Part shown: one piece after another, positions 7,899 to 17,060 of the stretch
How positions within the stretch are numbered: the stretch's first letter is position 1
Layout: each line of letters begins with the position of its first letter
DNA from: an uncultured Sphingomonadales bacterium
Lineage (GTDB): Bacteria > Pseudomonadota > Alphaproteobacteria > Sphingomonadales > Sphingomonadaceae
Length of the DNA stretch: 33,440 nucleotides
Assembly: GCA_937863505.1 (NCBI GenBank)
Contig: CALMGC010000240.1
Span: forward strand, 1 to 33,440
Reading direction: 5' to 3'
The notes under the pieces: model-generated
The model's database searches: none
Seen by the model: the letters and a program-made list of their open reading frames with translations, nothing else
What the model was told of the DNA's origin: nothing
Program-made: the position numbers and the translations under genes

Positions 7899-8924
7899 TC
7901 AGGTTTTCGGTGCCTCAGCGGGTTTGCTATCGCCGTCCAGTCTTGAAACCGCGCTCCGCATCCATTGCTTCCAGAACCCCAGCGACCAGCCAAGATGCAT
8001 CAGCATGGCAGCCGGTCCCGAGGCGACCGCCGCGGGATCGCGCCGCCGGACCGCAAGCGCCGCGCCGCCGCCGATGCAGGCGAGCGCCCAGCCGAGCGCG
8101 GGCAGCGCCAGCCACGGCGCGACGGGAGCCGCAACCCCCGCGAGCACTGCCGGAGCGATCGCCAGCGGCGCGAGCTGGCGCCGTTTCATCCGCATCCGGT
8201 GCTTGCGCACCGTCATCGCGCGGCCCTTGCCGTAGGCGAGATACTGCCGGAACAGCGGGACCGGACGCGACCGGGGGAAATAATCGATCGCGAGCGACGG
8301 CTCGAGCCAGATGCGCGCGCCCGCCAGGCCGAGGCGATAGTCGAGTTCCGCGTCCTCATTGTGCGAAAAGCTCTCGTCATAGCCCCCGACCTGCCGGAAC
8401 AGGTCGAGCCGGCACAGCGCGTGGTGGCCATGGTCGACAAACCGCCCCTCGCCGACATGACGGTGCGGCGATCCTCCGGTGCCCAGCCGCGAGTTCTGCG
8501 CCGCCGCGACCGCGCGTTGGAACCCGCCGCACCCGACCGTCCGCATCGGCACCACCACCGCGTCCGCGCCCGTTCGGCCCGCCGCCTCGACCAGACCGGT
8601 GACATATCCGCGCGGATAATCGCAATGCGCGTCGACGCGGACCAACCACCGGCGGCCGTCGCCGAACGCGCGCACGGCCGCGTTGACGCCCGCGCTCTGC
8701 AGCTTGCGCGGGTTGTCGAGCAGCGCCAGGCGCGGATGGACCGACGCCCGGGCAGCCACGATGTCACGGCTCGCATCGCGGCTGCCGCCATCGGCGACGA
8801 CGATCTGCGCAAGCGGCGCGTCCTCGATTAGCGAATCGAGAAGCCCGGGTAGATGCGTCTCCTCGTTCAGGCATGGGATGACGATCAGCACCCCCTCGCC
8901 CGTCCCTGCGTCGCCATCGCTCAT
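7899..8924 (-). CDS. ExoA-like glycosyltransferase family 2
   Basis: 341 residues. The ATG at 8924 overlaps the stop of the upstream GT4 (ATGA). GT2 motifs are VIPCLNEETHLPGLL, VADGGSRDAS, the metal-site region VRVDAHCDYP and the base region HNEDAELDYRL. A C-terminal hydrophobic stretch (about residues 255-310) suggests two membrane segments, as in ExoA of succinoglycan synthesis, a beta-1,3-glucosyltransferase acting on lipid-linked oligosaccharide. Overall motif order fits the ExoA-type branch, but the sugar transferred is not demonstrable here. With the ExoL-like gene immediately upstream and an ExoP-like kinase across a divergent promoter, the set resembles part of the exoL-exoA...exoP block of Sinorhizobium meliloti. 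The next minus-strand gene, the GH16 protein, is 168 nt downstream. Confidence 0.85.
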   Translation of the reverse strand: MSDGDAGTGEGVLIVIPCLNEETHLPGLLDSLIEDAPLAQIVVADGGSRDASRDIVAARASVHPRLALLDNPRKLQSAGVNAAVRAFGDGRRWLVRVDAHCDYPRGYVTGLVEAAGRTGADAVVVPMRTVGCGGFQRAVAAAQNSRLGTGGSPHRHVGEGRFVDHGHHALCRLDLFRQVGGYDESFSHNEDAELDYRLGLAGARIWLEPSLAIDYFPRSRPVPLFRQYLAYGKGRAMTVRKHRMRMKRRQLAPLAIAPAVLAGVAAPVAPWLALPALGWALACIGGGAALAVRRRDPAAVASGPAAMLMHLGWSLGFWKQWMRSAVSRLDGDSKPAEAPKT

Positions 8925-10084
8925 GCGGCCTCGCCCAGCACCGCGCGGGTGAGCGCGACGCAGTCGGCGCGCGTGGTGGTCACCGCCGATTCGGGAACGC
9001 GTGCCACCGCCGCCGCCAGCGCGGCGAAGCGATCGCGGTCGAGCGACGCGAACACCGCGCCAAGGTCGGCGGCGGGATCGTCGAGCAGCAGCCCGGCACC
9101 CTGCGCCGCCAGCCAGCGCCCCGTTTCAACGCCCGCGAGCGCGATCGGCACGGTGCCGTGCGCCAAGCTCTCATACAGCCGGTTCGGAAGCAGCCAGGCC
9201 GAGTTCTGCCCTTCCTCGAAATAATCGATCGCCCAGGCGAAATGCACATCGCCGTACAGGCGCGCGAGATCAGCGGCGGTGTAGGGTCCGAGATAGCTGA
9301 GGCCGGGTGTGTCGGCGACGTCGCGATGGAAGTCGTCGAACTCCACAAGCGAGGGCACGCCCGCCACCACCGCCTCCACGCGCCCGTTCGCTTCGCGCAC
9401 CAGCCGGCGCAGGACCGCCAGACTGCGGCGGCATCGCAGCATCCCGAACCAGCCGATGCGCCACGGAGGGCCTTTCGAGAGCCTTGAAGCGACGCGCCGC
9501 TCCAGAGAGTTGTCGAGCGCGAACACCTTGTTCTCCTCGATCCGAATCGGGATACGGTAGTGCTGGCGACCGACGAAATACTCGCGCTCGAACGCGGGCG
9601 AACTGGTCAGCACCAGCGCGGCGCGGTTTAGAAGACGCCGCTCCAGCGCCCGCATCAGCGCTCCCGCGGCGCCGTCCGCCGTGAGGAGACGATGAATGTC
9701 GAGACATTCATAGACGATCCGCTGCCCCGGCGCGGCCACCCGCACCGCGATTCCCAGCGCTTCGAGATTGCGCGCGATCACGGTGTCCGCGTCGCGAACG
9801 GCTCGTTTCGCCGATGCGGGGCGGAGCAGATGACGCGCCACCGCCGCCACGCGCTGTTTCAGCCGCGCATCGGCAGTCTGTCCCAGATTAACGGCGAGAA
9901 CTTCCTCGACCGATGGCGGTGCTTCCCGCCGGTGAAACCCGGCCAGGCTGACCGTCGCCCCTCCGGTGCGCAGCATCCGGACCCGCCGCGCCACGGCCGC
10001 GTCGGCGAGATCGTGCACCAGATAAGCGATGTTGGCCAACCTTGTTCCCTCTTCCGCGCTGCTTGGCCGCGCTCGCCCCAGCAT
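8921..10084 (-). CDS. ExoL-like glycosyltransferase (GT-B/GT4-type)
   Basis: 387 residues from the ATG at 10084. A TTG at 10039, directly before the first beta strand (LANIAYLVHDLAD), is a credible alternative start, with GAGGGAA upstream. Visible features are an N-terminal Rossmann-like domain, IVYECLDIHRLL in mid-protein, an inter-domain segment WRIGWFGMLRCRRSL, and a C-terminal nucleotide-sugar region HFAWAIDYFEEGQNSAWLLPNRLYESLAHGTVPIA. That last block is typical of the ExoL-type enzymes of succinoglycan assembly. The enzyme would add a sugar on the cytoplasmic face of the inner membrane. It is the first gene of the minus-strand set and is transcribed divergently from the tyrosine-kinase gene across an 85-bp spacer, which must carry both promoters. 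Confidence 0.8.
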   Translation of the reverse strand: MLGRARPSSAEEGTRLANIAYLVHDLADAAVARRVRMLRTGGATVSLAGFHRREAPPSVEEVLAVNLGQTADARLKQRVAAVARHLLRPASAKRAVRDADTVIARNLEALGIAVRVAAPGQRIVYECLDIHRLLTADGAAGALMRALERRLLNRAALVLTSSPAFEREYFVGRQHYRIPIRIEENKVFALDNSLERRVASRLSKGPPWRIGWFGMLRCRRSLAVLRRLVREANGRVEAVVAGVPSLVEFDDFHRDVADTPGLSYLGPYTAADLARLYGDVHFAWAIDYFEEGQNSAWLLPNRLYESLAHGTVPIALAGVETGRWLAAQGAGLLLDDPAADLGAVFASLDRDRFAALAAAVARVPESAVTTTRADCVALTRAVLGEAA

Positions 10085-10120
10085 GAAATGCGCCCCACCT
10101 CGAATGGTAATGGCGCATAA

Positions 10121-10134
10121 AGCCGCGAACGGCT
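10121..10134. promoter_or_regulatory. Inverted repeat in the divergent ExoL-like/kinase promoter region
   Basis: AGCCG-CGAA-CGGCT is a perfect 5-bp inverted repeat with a tetraloop, sitting in the 85-bp spacer between two divergent polysaccharide genes. It could be an operator or a leader hairpin of the kinase transcript; sequence alone cannot separate these. No clean -35/-10 pair was recognised around it. Confidence 0.3.
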
Positions 10135-10169
10135 ACTAACCCCGAAACACCGTCGGCGGGACTGCTTGT

Positions 10170-12344
10170 ATGGATGCGATCACAACTTCGGTCGAGGCGG
10201 AAGACGCGCCGGTCAGGCGGGGCTTTCCGCCGCTGCTGCCCGATCCAGCGATGCTGTGGGCGATGTTTCGCCGCCGCTTGTGGCTGTTCGCGCTGATATG
10301 GGCGCTGGTCGCCGTCGGCATCGCCGCGCGCACCTTTCACCAGGTGCCACAATATTCCGCGACCTCCACTTTGGTGATCACGCCCGCGCGCAGCGACGTG
10401 GTGGATGGCGTCCGCGGCGTGACCGCTCCGATCCAGCCCGACAGCGCCGCGATCGAAACCGAGGTGCAGATCCTGAGTTCCCCGGCGCTGGCCGGACGGG
10501 TCGCCGATGCGCTTCATCTCGAGCGCTACCCGATGTTCGGCGGGCAGGCTGGTGCCATGCTGCAGGATGAGGGAGCAAGTACGGAGCCCGGCACGCACCC
10601 GCTCGCGCGCGCGCTCGCGTCGCACATGACGATCCAGCGCGTGGGATTGTCGTTCGTCATCGCGATCTCGGCGACCACGCCCGACCGGCACCTATCGGCT
10701 GCCATCGCCAACGAGTATGTGAAGGAATATATCGACCAGCAGTCGAGCAGCAAGAACGCCGCAACCCATGCGATCAGCGGCGAGCTGCAGGGCAAGCTGG
10801 ACGACATGGAGAAAAAGGTCGTCGCCGCCGATTCGGCGGTGCAGGCCTACAAAATCCAGCACAATTTGATGAGCACCGAAGGCTCGACCATGGCCGAGCA
10901 GCAGGTGTCGACCCTGTCCGGCCAGATCGCGTCCGCGCAGGCCGACCTCGCCGACAAGACCGCCCGGCTCGCGACGGCGCGCCAACAGCTCGCCCATGGC
11001 GGCGGCGGTCAGGACGTGGGCGCGACGCTTGCATCAGGCACCGTGTCCGCGCTGCGCACGCGGGAGGCGGACACCACCCAGCGGCTGGCCGACCTCACCA
11101 CCCGCTATGGCGAGCTCCACCCGGACGTGCAGAAGACGCGCAAGGAGCTGGCGGACATCCGCTCACAGATCCAGCATGAGATCGACCGGATCATCTCCAA
11201 CCTGTCGGCCGAGCGTAACGCGTCGGCCTCGCGGCTCGCCTCGCTGCAGGGCAGCCAGGCGGGGGCCAAGGGTTCGCTGACCAGCAACAATAGCGCCATG
11301 GTCGGGTTGCAGGAACTGGAGCGCAAGGCGGAAGCCGCGCGCAGTGTTTATCTCGCGTTCCTCAACCGCTCCAAGGAGACGGTGTCGCAGGAAGGTATCG
11401 CCCAGCCCGACGCCAAGGTCGATTCGCTGTCGCGCGTGCCGGTGCTGCCGTCCTCGCCCAATATCCCGCTCGCCATCCTGTTCGCGCTGGTGGGTGGCCC
11501 GGTGGCGGGAATGTTCGGGATCGCGCTCGCGGAATATCTCGACGGCAAGGTGCGCACCAAGCAGGATGTCGAGCACAAGCTGCGCGTCCGTTACGTCGGC
11601 GGCGTGCCCGAGCTCAAGTCGACGCTCGGCAGGCTTCGCAATAACCAGAGCCCGCAGGATTACCTGGTCGACCATCCCATGTCCGCCTTCGCCGAGGCGT
11701 TCCGTGGTCTCAGAGCCGCGTTGATGCAGCGCGGGCGACAGATGCCCTCGGTAATCGCGGTCACTTCGGCGCTGCCTCGCGAAGGTAAGTCGACCACCTC
11801 CATCTGTCTGGCGCGCACGATGGTGTCTTCGGGATCGAGGACGGTGTTGGTCGATTGCGACATCCGCCGCCGCTCGGTCAGCGAAGCGTTGCTGCCCCGC
11901 GACTGGTCGGGACTGCTCGACTATCTGGCGGGGACCAAGACGCTTGAACAGGCGGTGTTCAAGGATCCCAAATCTGATCTGCGCATCCTCGGCTCGACGG
12001 TGGCGCCCGACTATGCGCGCGACCTGTTCGCGGACCGCGGGGTGGAGAAGGTGTTGGACGAGTTGCGCGAGCATTTCGAGGTGTCGGTGCTCGACACCGC
12101 GCCGGTGCTGGGCATCGCCGAGACCCGCGCGATCGCCGCCGCCGCCGACTCGACGCTGGTGCTCGCGCGCTGGCGCAGGACGTCGATGAAGGCGGCGGAC
12201 GCAGCCGTCGAAATGCTGCTCGGCGCGAACGCGCACCTGCGCGGGCTGGCGCTGACCATGGTCGACATCCGCCGCTACGCCAGCACCGGCTATCAGGACG
12301 TCTATAGCTATCACAAGAAGTTCAAGGGTTATTATCAGAACTGA
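10170..12344 (+). CDS. Polysaccharide co-polymerase / bacterial tyrosine autokinase (Wzc/ExoP type)
   Basis: 724 residues. The N-terminal Wzz-type part has a membrane segment at about residues 35-55 (RRLWLFALIWALVAVGIAA), a long periplasmic coiled-coil region and a second membrane segment preceded by a proline-rich motif (VLPSSPNIPLAILFALVGGPVAG). The cytoplasmic kinase domain carries a Walker A-like PREGKSTT (about residue 539), Walker A' VLVDCDIRRR (about 560) and Walker B VSVLDTAPVL (about 640). The tail RRYASTGYQDVYSYHKKFKGYYQN contains six tyrosines, the autophosphorylation cluster. Unlike split Gram-positive systems, both halves are fused, as in Wzc and ExoP. It sets chain length and couples polymerisation to export at the inner membrane. 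No partner phosphatase or Wza channel is in this window. The ATG at 10170 is supported by the divergent spacing rather than by a strong ribosome site. Confidence 0.95.
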   Translation: MDAITTSVEAEDAPVRRGFPPLLPDPAMLWAMFRRRLWLFALIWALVAVGIAARTFHQVPQYSATSTLVITPARSDVVDGVRGVTAPIQPDSAAIETEVQILSSPALAGRVADALHLERYPMFGGQAGAMLQDEGASTEPGTHPLARALASHMTIQRVGLSFVIAISATTPDRHLSAAIANEYVKEYIDQQSSSKNAATHAISGELQGKLDDMEKKVVAADSAVQAYKIQHNLMSTEGSTMAEQQVSTLSGQIASAQADLADKTARLATARQQLAHGGGGQDVGATLASGTVSALRTREADTTQRLADLTTRYGELHPDVQKTRKELADIRSQIQHEIDRIISNLSAERNASASRLASLQGSQAGAKGSLTSNNSAMVGLQELERKAEAARSVYLAFLNRSKETVSQEGIAQPDAKVDSLSRVPVLPSSPNIPLAILFALVGGPVAGMFGIALAEYLDGKVRTKQDVEHKLRVRYVGGVPELKSTLGRLRNNQSPQDYLVDHPMSAFAEAFRGLRAALMQRGRQMPSVIAVTSALPREGKSTTSICLARTMVSSGSRTVLVDCDIRRRSVSEALLPRDWSGLLDYLAGTKTLEQAVFKDPKSDLRILGSTVAPDYARDLFADRGVEKVLDELREHFEVSVLDTAPVLGIAETRAIAAAADSTLVLARWRRTSMKAADAAVEMLLGANAHLRGLALTMVDIRRYASTGYQDVYSYHKKFKGYYQN

Positions 12345-12483
12345 CCGCCATCGCGTCGATACCAATGCGGTAGATCCGGTGTTGCGGGAGGTAAGCGTGC
12401 ATGGGTCTGCCCGGTCCGCCAATGTCACCGCACGATGCGCCACGGCCAGCGGAGCTAATCTAAGCTAGGAAAACAAACCCGGC

Positions 12484-12504
12484 GTTTACCTTCTCGCCGT
12501 AAAC
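12484..12504. promoter_or_regulatory. GTTTAC-N9-GTAAAC inverted repeat upstream of the type I secretion genes
   Basis: Perfect 6-bp half sites separated by 9 bp (21 bp in all, about two helical turns) lie 45 bp before the TTG start of the ABC exporter, inside a 204-bp non-coding gap. Geometry is that expected for a dimeric regulator, so it is a candidate operator. A promoter could not be assigned confidently. Confidence 0.35.
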
Positions 12505-12548
12505 CGTCCGCATCGGCGACCCGTCCGGGTCACGGCGGAGACAGGATC

Positions 12549-14297
12549 TTGGATCACCCCATCGGAGGCGCGTCGCTGCGCGCCGGGCTGGCGGCGTGCC
12601 GCTCGCATTTCATCAACGCCGCGCTGTTCAGCGGACTGATCAATCTTCTCTACCTCGCCCCGTCGATCTACATGCTGCAGGTCTATGACCGCGCAGTGCC
12701 GACGCGGGGCGCGACGACATTGCTCGCGCTGACGCTCATCTACCTGTTCGCGATCGCGACGATGGGCGCGTTCGACCTGGTCCGCGCGCGGGTGCTGATA
12801 CGCGCCAGCGCCCGGCTCGACCGGCTGCTCGCCCCGCCGATCGTCGCCGCACTAATCCGCACCTCCGTCGCGCAGCCGCGCAGCAGCGCCGCGCTGCGCG
12901 AGTTCGACCAACTTCGCCAGACGCTGACCGGCGCGGGGGTGCTGGCGCTGTTCGACCTGCCCTGGGCACCGATCTACCTCCTGGTCTGCTTCGTCATCCA
13001 CCCGCTGCTGGGCGCGATGGCGATCGCGGCGATGGGCGCGACCGCCGGGCTCGCCTGGGCGAACGAGCGCGCGAGCAGCCGCTCGCTCAAGCTCGCCAAC
13101 GCCGCCGCGACGCATGGCTACACCTCGCTCGAGGGCACGCTCGGCGCGGCGGGCGTGGTGAAGGCGCTCGGCATGGGCCCCGCGCTGCTCGCGCGCCACC
13201 GGGCGGAGCGGGCGGAAAGCCTCGGCTTTCAGGCCACCGCCAGCGCGTCCAACGCCACCTTCGTGTCCGCGACCAAGGCGATGCGGATCGCGCTCCAGTC
13301 GCTCGCGCTCGGGCTCGGCGCATGGCTGGCGATGGACGGGCGCATCTCGGGCGGTGCGATTTTCGCCGCCTCCTTGCTGCTCTCGCGCGCGCTCGCCCCG
13401 ATCGAACAGATCACCGGCGCGTCCAAGGCGCTGGTGCTGGCGCTGCCCGCCTACCGCACGATCCACGCGCTGCTCGTCGAGGCGGGCGACACGCCGGAGC
13501 CGGTTCGGCTGCCCGCGCCCACGGGGCGGCTGCAGGCGGAAGGCTTGACGGTCGCGATCGCCGACACCGATCGCCGCGCGCTCGCGGGCGTGTCGTTCAA
13601 ACTCGCTGAAGGCCGCGTGCTCGGCGTCGTCGGCCCGAGCGGCGCGGGCAAGTCGACGCTGGCGCGCGCGCTGGTCGGCGCGGTGGCGGCGGAGGCGGGC
13701 GTCGTCCGGCTCGACGGCGCCAGCCTCGCCGACTGGCCGGAGGACCAGCTCGGCGCAGCGATCGGCTATCTGCCGCAAGACCCGACGCTGCTGCGCGGCA
13801 CCGTGCGCGAGAATATCTGCCGCTTCCGGACCGGCGACCGCGCCGCGATCGACGCGGAGGTGGTGCGCGCCGCGCAGGCGTGCGGGGCGCACGAGCTGAT
13901 CCTGTCGCTCCCCAAGGCGTATGACACCGTTCTCGGCCAGCGCGGCGCGGGGCTGTCGGCGGGGCAGGCGCAGCGGATCGCTCTCGCCCGCGCGCTCTAT
14001 GGCGGCCCCGCGCTGCTCGTGCTCGACGAGCCCAATGCGCATCTCGACGCGGACGGCGAGGCGCAGCTGTTCGCCACCCTGCAGGCGGTCAAGGCGAACG
14101 GTGCCACCGTGGTCGTGATTGCGCACCGCACGGGCGTGCTCCGGGTGGTGGACGAGTTGCTGGTGCTGCGCGACGGTCGCATCGCGCTTCACGGCGAGCG
14201 CGACGAGGTGATGCGCAAGCTCGCCGAGCCCCCCGCGCCTGTCGCGCCCGCCGCCCCAATTGCCCCCGCCGCCGCGCCCCGCGCGCTTGCCGCCTGA
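12549..14297 (+). CDS. Type I secretion ABC exporter (PrtD-like)
   Basis: 582 residues, starting at a TTG with GGAG 8 nt upstream; no ATG or GTG closer to the family N-terminus is available. The N-terminal transmembrane domain begins with SHFINAALFSGLINLLYLAPSIYMLQVYDRAVPT, typical of PrtD-family exporters, and runs to about residue 300. The nucleotide-binding domain has Walker A GPSGAGKST (about 362), signature LSAGQAQRIALARAL (about 468), Walker B LLVLDEPNAHLD (about 490) and switch His in VIAHRTG. A Pro/Ala-rich tail of about 25 residues follows. The protein forms the inner-membrane motor of a type I secretion channel with the adaptor encoded 18 nt downstream; a TolC-like partner must be elsewhere. 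The RTX/GH16 protein is the obvious local substrate. Sphingan loci carry a comparable pair (atrB/atrD). Confidence 0.95.
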   Translation: MDHPIGGASLRAGLAACRSHFINAALFSGLINLLYLAPSIYMLQVYDRAVPTRGATTLLALTLIYLFAIATMGAFDLVRARVLIRASARLDRLLAPPIVAALIRTSVAQPRSSAALREFDQLRQTLTGAGVLALFDLPWAPIYLLVCFVIHPLLGAMAIAAMGATAGLAWANERASSRSLKLANAAATHGYTSLEGTLGAAGVVKALGMGPALLARHRAERAESLGFQATASASNATFVSATKAMRIALQSLALGLGAWLAMDGRISGGAIFAASLLLSRALAPIEQITGASKALVLALPAYRTIHALLVEAGDTPEPVRLPAPTGRLQAEGLTVAIADTDRRALAGVSFKLAEGRVLGVVGPSGAGKSTLARALVGAVAAEAGVVRLDGASLADWPEDQLGAAIGYLPQDPTLLRGTVRENICRFRTGDRAAIDAEVVRAAQACGAHELILSLPKAYDTVLGQRGAGLSAGQAQRIALARALYGGPALLVLDEPNAHLDADGEAQLFATLQAVKANGATVVVIAHRTGVLRVVDELLVLRDGRIALHGERDEVMRKLAEPPAPVAPAAPIAPAAAPRALAA

Positions 14298-14315
14298 CCT
14301 GACGGAACCAAGCTC

Positions 14316-15665
14316 ATGGCCAGCCAATATCTTTCCGCCGCCGCCCTGCCCGCCCCCGCCAGCTCCGATGACGCGGGCGGCGCGGCGCGTGTCGGCTGGA
14401 TCGCCGCCGCCCTGTTCTTCGGCTTGTTCCTCGGCTGGGCGGCGCTGTTCCGGCTCGACGCCGCCGCGCACGCCACGGGCTCGATCACCGTGTCGGGCAA
14501 CCGCCAGACGGTGCAGCACAAGGACGGCGGCATCGTCGCCGCGATCCACGTCCGCGAGGGCGGGCGCGTCCGCGCGGGCGAGGTGCTGATCGAGCTTGCG
14601 GCGGGCGAGGTGCTCGCCAACGAGCGCGCGCTCGCGGCGCAATGGATCCGGCTGGAGGCGGAACGCGCGCGGTTGCTCGCCGAGCAGGGCGGCGGCGCGG
14701 TCGTCACGCCCGCCGCCTTCGCCGGGCTGACCGGGGCGGACCGCGACGAGGCGAACCGCGCGATGGCGCTTCAGCGTAGCGAGATCGCCGCGCGCCGGGC
14801 GGCCGTCACTGACCAGAAGCGCGTGCTCGCGAGCCAGGCCGCCGAGCTCGGTCGCCAGATCGACGGCACGTCGGGGCGGATGGGCTTCAACGGCGAGCAG
14901 GACCGGCTGTACCGCGACGAGCTCTCGGGCATGTCCGCGCTCGCCGACCAGGGCTATGTCAGCCGCAACCGGGTGCGCGAACTCCAGCGGCAACGGGCGG
15001 AGGTGGGCGGCCAGATCGCCGGCCTCGCCTCCACCGCCGCGTCCGCGCGCGAGGAGATCGGCGAGAAGCGGATGCAGGCGCTGACCCTCGATTCGCAACA
15101 CCGCGAGAAGGTGTCGGGCGAGCTGCGCGAGGCGGAGGCCGCGTTGAACGAGGTGCTGCCCAAATACCGCGCCGCGCATCAGCAGCTGGAGGCGACGCGC
15201 ATCCGCGCGCCCGCGACCGGGCAGGTGGTGGGCCTCAGCATCTTCACCGTCGGCGGCGTGATCGAGCCGGGGCAAAAGCTGATGGACATCGTCCCCGACA
15301 AGGCGCCGCTGGTGGTGGAGGCGCAGCTGTCGCCCGACGATGCCGACGACGTCCATGTCGGCTTGCCCGCAGAGGTGCGCGTGACCGCGATCCACGACCG
15401 CGCCGCGCCGCCGCTCGACGGCACCATCACCCGCATGTCGGCGGATGCGTTCCACGATGACAAGACCGGGCGGGCCTACTACACCGTCACCGTCACCGTG
15501 CCCGCCGCCAAGCTCGCCGCGCTCGACGCGCGCGAGGGCCGCGCGGATACGCTCAAACCCGGCCTACCGGTGGAGGTGCTGGTGTCGCTCAAACGCCGGA
15601 CGCTGCTGCAATATCTGTTCGAGCCAATCGACCAGGCGGCATGGCGCGGGATGCACGAGCATTGA
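14316..15665 (+). CDS. HlyD-family type I secretion periplasmic adaptor
   Basis: 449 residues from the ATG at 14316. A single membrane segment at about residues 27-47 (GWIAAALFFGLFLGWAALF) is followed by a lipoyl-like half domain (VQHKDGGIVAAIHVREGGRVRAGEVLIELA), a long alpha-helical hairpin of about 200 residues rich in Ala, Glu and Arg, and the second lipoyl half and beta-barrel (IRAPATGQVVGLSIFTVGGVIEPGQKLMDIVP). The C-terminal region contains PGLPVEVLVSLKRRTLLQYLFEPI, characteristic of PrtE/HlyD adaptors. It bridges the ABC exporter and an outer-membrane TolC-type channel. It is cotranscribed with the exporter (18-nt gap) and probably with the outer-membrane barrel gene 64 nt downstream. 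Confidence 0.95.
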   Translation: MASQYLSAAALPAPASSDDAGGAARVGWIAAALFFGLFLGWAALFRLDAAAHATGSITVSGNRQTVQHKDGGIVAAIHVREGGRVRAGEVLIELAAGEVLANERALAAQWIRLEAERARLLAEQGGGAVVTPAAFAGLTGADRDEANRAMALQRSEIAARRAAVTDQKRVLASQAAELGRQIDGTSGRMGFNGEQDRLYRDELSGMSALADQGYVSRNRVRELQRQRAEVGGQIAGLASTAASAREEIGEKRMQALTLDSQHREKVSGELREAEAALNEVLPKYRAAHQQLEATRIRAPATGQVVGLSIFTVGGVIEPGQKLMDIVPDKAPLVVEAQLSPDDADDVHVGLPAEVRVTAIHDRAAPPLDGTITRMSADAFHDDKTGRAYYTVTVTVPAAKLAALDAREGRADTLKPGLPVEVLVSLKRRTLLQYLFEPIDQAAWRGMHEH

Positions 15666-15729
15666 GCGGGGGCGGTTTTACAAAGTGCGTAGCGGCCGGT
15701 ATGCGAACCGGCGTTCAGGGGGAAATGTG

Positions 15730-17016
15730 ATGCGTAGGCGCGTATGGATCGCCGGACTGACGCTGCCGTTGGCGACCGCGACCGCCGCTCAGGCTCAGAC
15801 TCAGGTCGTCGTGGGGCCGGCTTCGGGAGATCCGCTGCTCGGCGTCGCCGATCGCCCGCGCCCGGATTATTCGCCGATCGGCGGGCGGCTCGGCAGCTTC
15901 TTCCTGTACCCGCGCGTCGACGCGTCGGTGCAATATACCGACAATCTTCGCGGCACGCCGACCGACCAGATCTCGGATGAGATCCTGGATGTGCGCCCCT
16001 CGGTCGACCTGGTTTCGGGCTGGTCGCGCAACCTGCTCGACCTGCGCGCCTATTACGACCATAGCTTCCATGCTCACACGAGTTCGGAAAACTATTCGCA
16101 ATTCGGGGCCGCCGCGCTGACGCGGCTCGACTTCGCGCGCGACACGCGGTTGCAGATCAACGCCAGCGCGGACCGGCTGATCGAGTCGCGCACGGATATT
16201 AACAGCCCCAACGGCACGATCAACGGCTATGACCCGACAATCTCTCCGGTCCGCTACACCAACCTGGACCTGTCCGCGAACTTGTCGAAGCGGTTCAACC
16301 GGCTGACCGTGATTGGCGACGCGGGCGTCAACCGGCAGACGTTCGACAACGCCACGCTCCTTAGCGGACAGACACTCGACCAGACATTCCGCAACAACAC
16401 GGTGTTCGACACCTATCTCGAGGGCCGGTATTTGCTGGGCGGGGCCACGTCGATCATCGCGCATGTCGACCGGTCGCAGATCGACTATGACAATAACGCG
16501 GTGGTCGGGTTTAACCGCAACTCGGTCTCATACACCGCGCAGCTGGGCGTCGGGCTGCAAATCTCGCAGCTGGTCAAGGGCGACATCCGCGTCGGCTATT
16601 TCACCCAGAACAATCGCGACCCGCGCTTCCTCGACTCATCGGGCATCGGCTTCTCGGCGAACGTCGTGTACAACATCACGCCCACCACGACGATCCGGGT
16701 CTATGCCGAGCGATCGGTCGAGCCGAGCGGCTCCATCGTCACCTCGGGCAATGTCCGGTCGACGGGCGCGCTGACGGTCGAGCACGAGCTGCTGCGCAAC
16801 CTCGTCGTCACCGGCTATGCCCGCTATTCGTCGATCGACCCGCAGACGACGGTGAACCTTGGCACCGCGCAGGAATATGAGGGCCGCCTTGGCGCGACTT
16901 ACTATCTCAGCCGCCGCTTCCGCTTTAACGCGTCGCTCGACCATTATTCCCGCCGCGGCGTGTTCGGCAGCTTCGACGTCAACAACGCTTCGCTCGGCGT
17001 GGCCGTGACGCTGTGA
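15730..17016 (+). CDS. Outer-membrane beta-barrel protein (putative BBP2-type)
   Basis: 428 residues. The track ORF begins inside the adaptor gene; the ATG at 15730 follows a GGGGGAAA ribosome site and gives a clear Sec signal (MRRRVWIAGLTLPLATATAAQAQ, cleavage after AQA). The mature protein has alternating hydrophobic/polar strands with aromatic residues at strand ends (FFLYPRVDASVQYTDNL, LLDLRAYYDHSFH, DTYLEGRYLL) and ends in a beta strand (NNASLGVAVTL), all consistent with a barrel. The layout, opening with a strand containing TDNLRGTP, resembles the putative beta-barrel porin 2 group often encoded in sphingomonad polysaccharide loci. It may be a polysaccharide or protein exit accessory; it is not a TolC homologue by inspection. 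Its role is inferred from position only. Confidence 0.8.
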   Translation: MRRRVWIAGLTLPLATATAAQAQTQVVVGPASGDPLLGVADRPRPDYSPIGGRLGSFFLYPRVDASVQYTDNLRGTPTDQISDEILDVRPSVDLVSGWSRNLLDLRAYYDHSFHAHTSSENYSQFGAAALTRLDFARDTRLQINASADRLIESRTDINSPNGTINGYDPTISPVRYTNLDLSANLSKRFNRLTVIGDAGVNRQTFDNATLLSGQTLDQTFRNNTVFDTYLEGRYLLGGATSIIAHVDRSQIDYDNNAVVGFNRNSVSYTAQLGVGLQISQLVKGDIRVGYFTQNNRDPRFLDSSGIGFSANVVYNITPTTTIRVYAERSVEPSGSIVTSGNVRSTGALTVEHELLRNLVVTGYARYSSIDPQTTVNLGTAQEYEGRLGATYYLSRRFRFNASLDHYSRRGVFGSFDVNNASLGVAVTL

Positions 17017-17060
17017 TATAGCGCGCGCCCGCGTCGCCTGTTCAGCAAGGCCTTCAGTCC

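Noticed and set aside
12852-15455. 867-codon minus-strand ORF
   Set aside because: Antisense shadow across the ABC exporter and HlyD adaptor, produced by high GC; the translation is low-complexity and without motifs.
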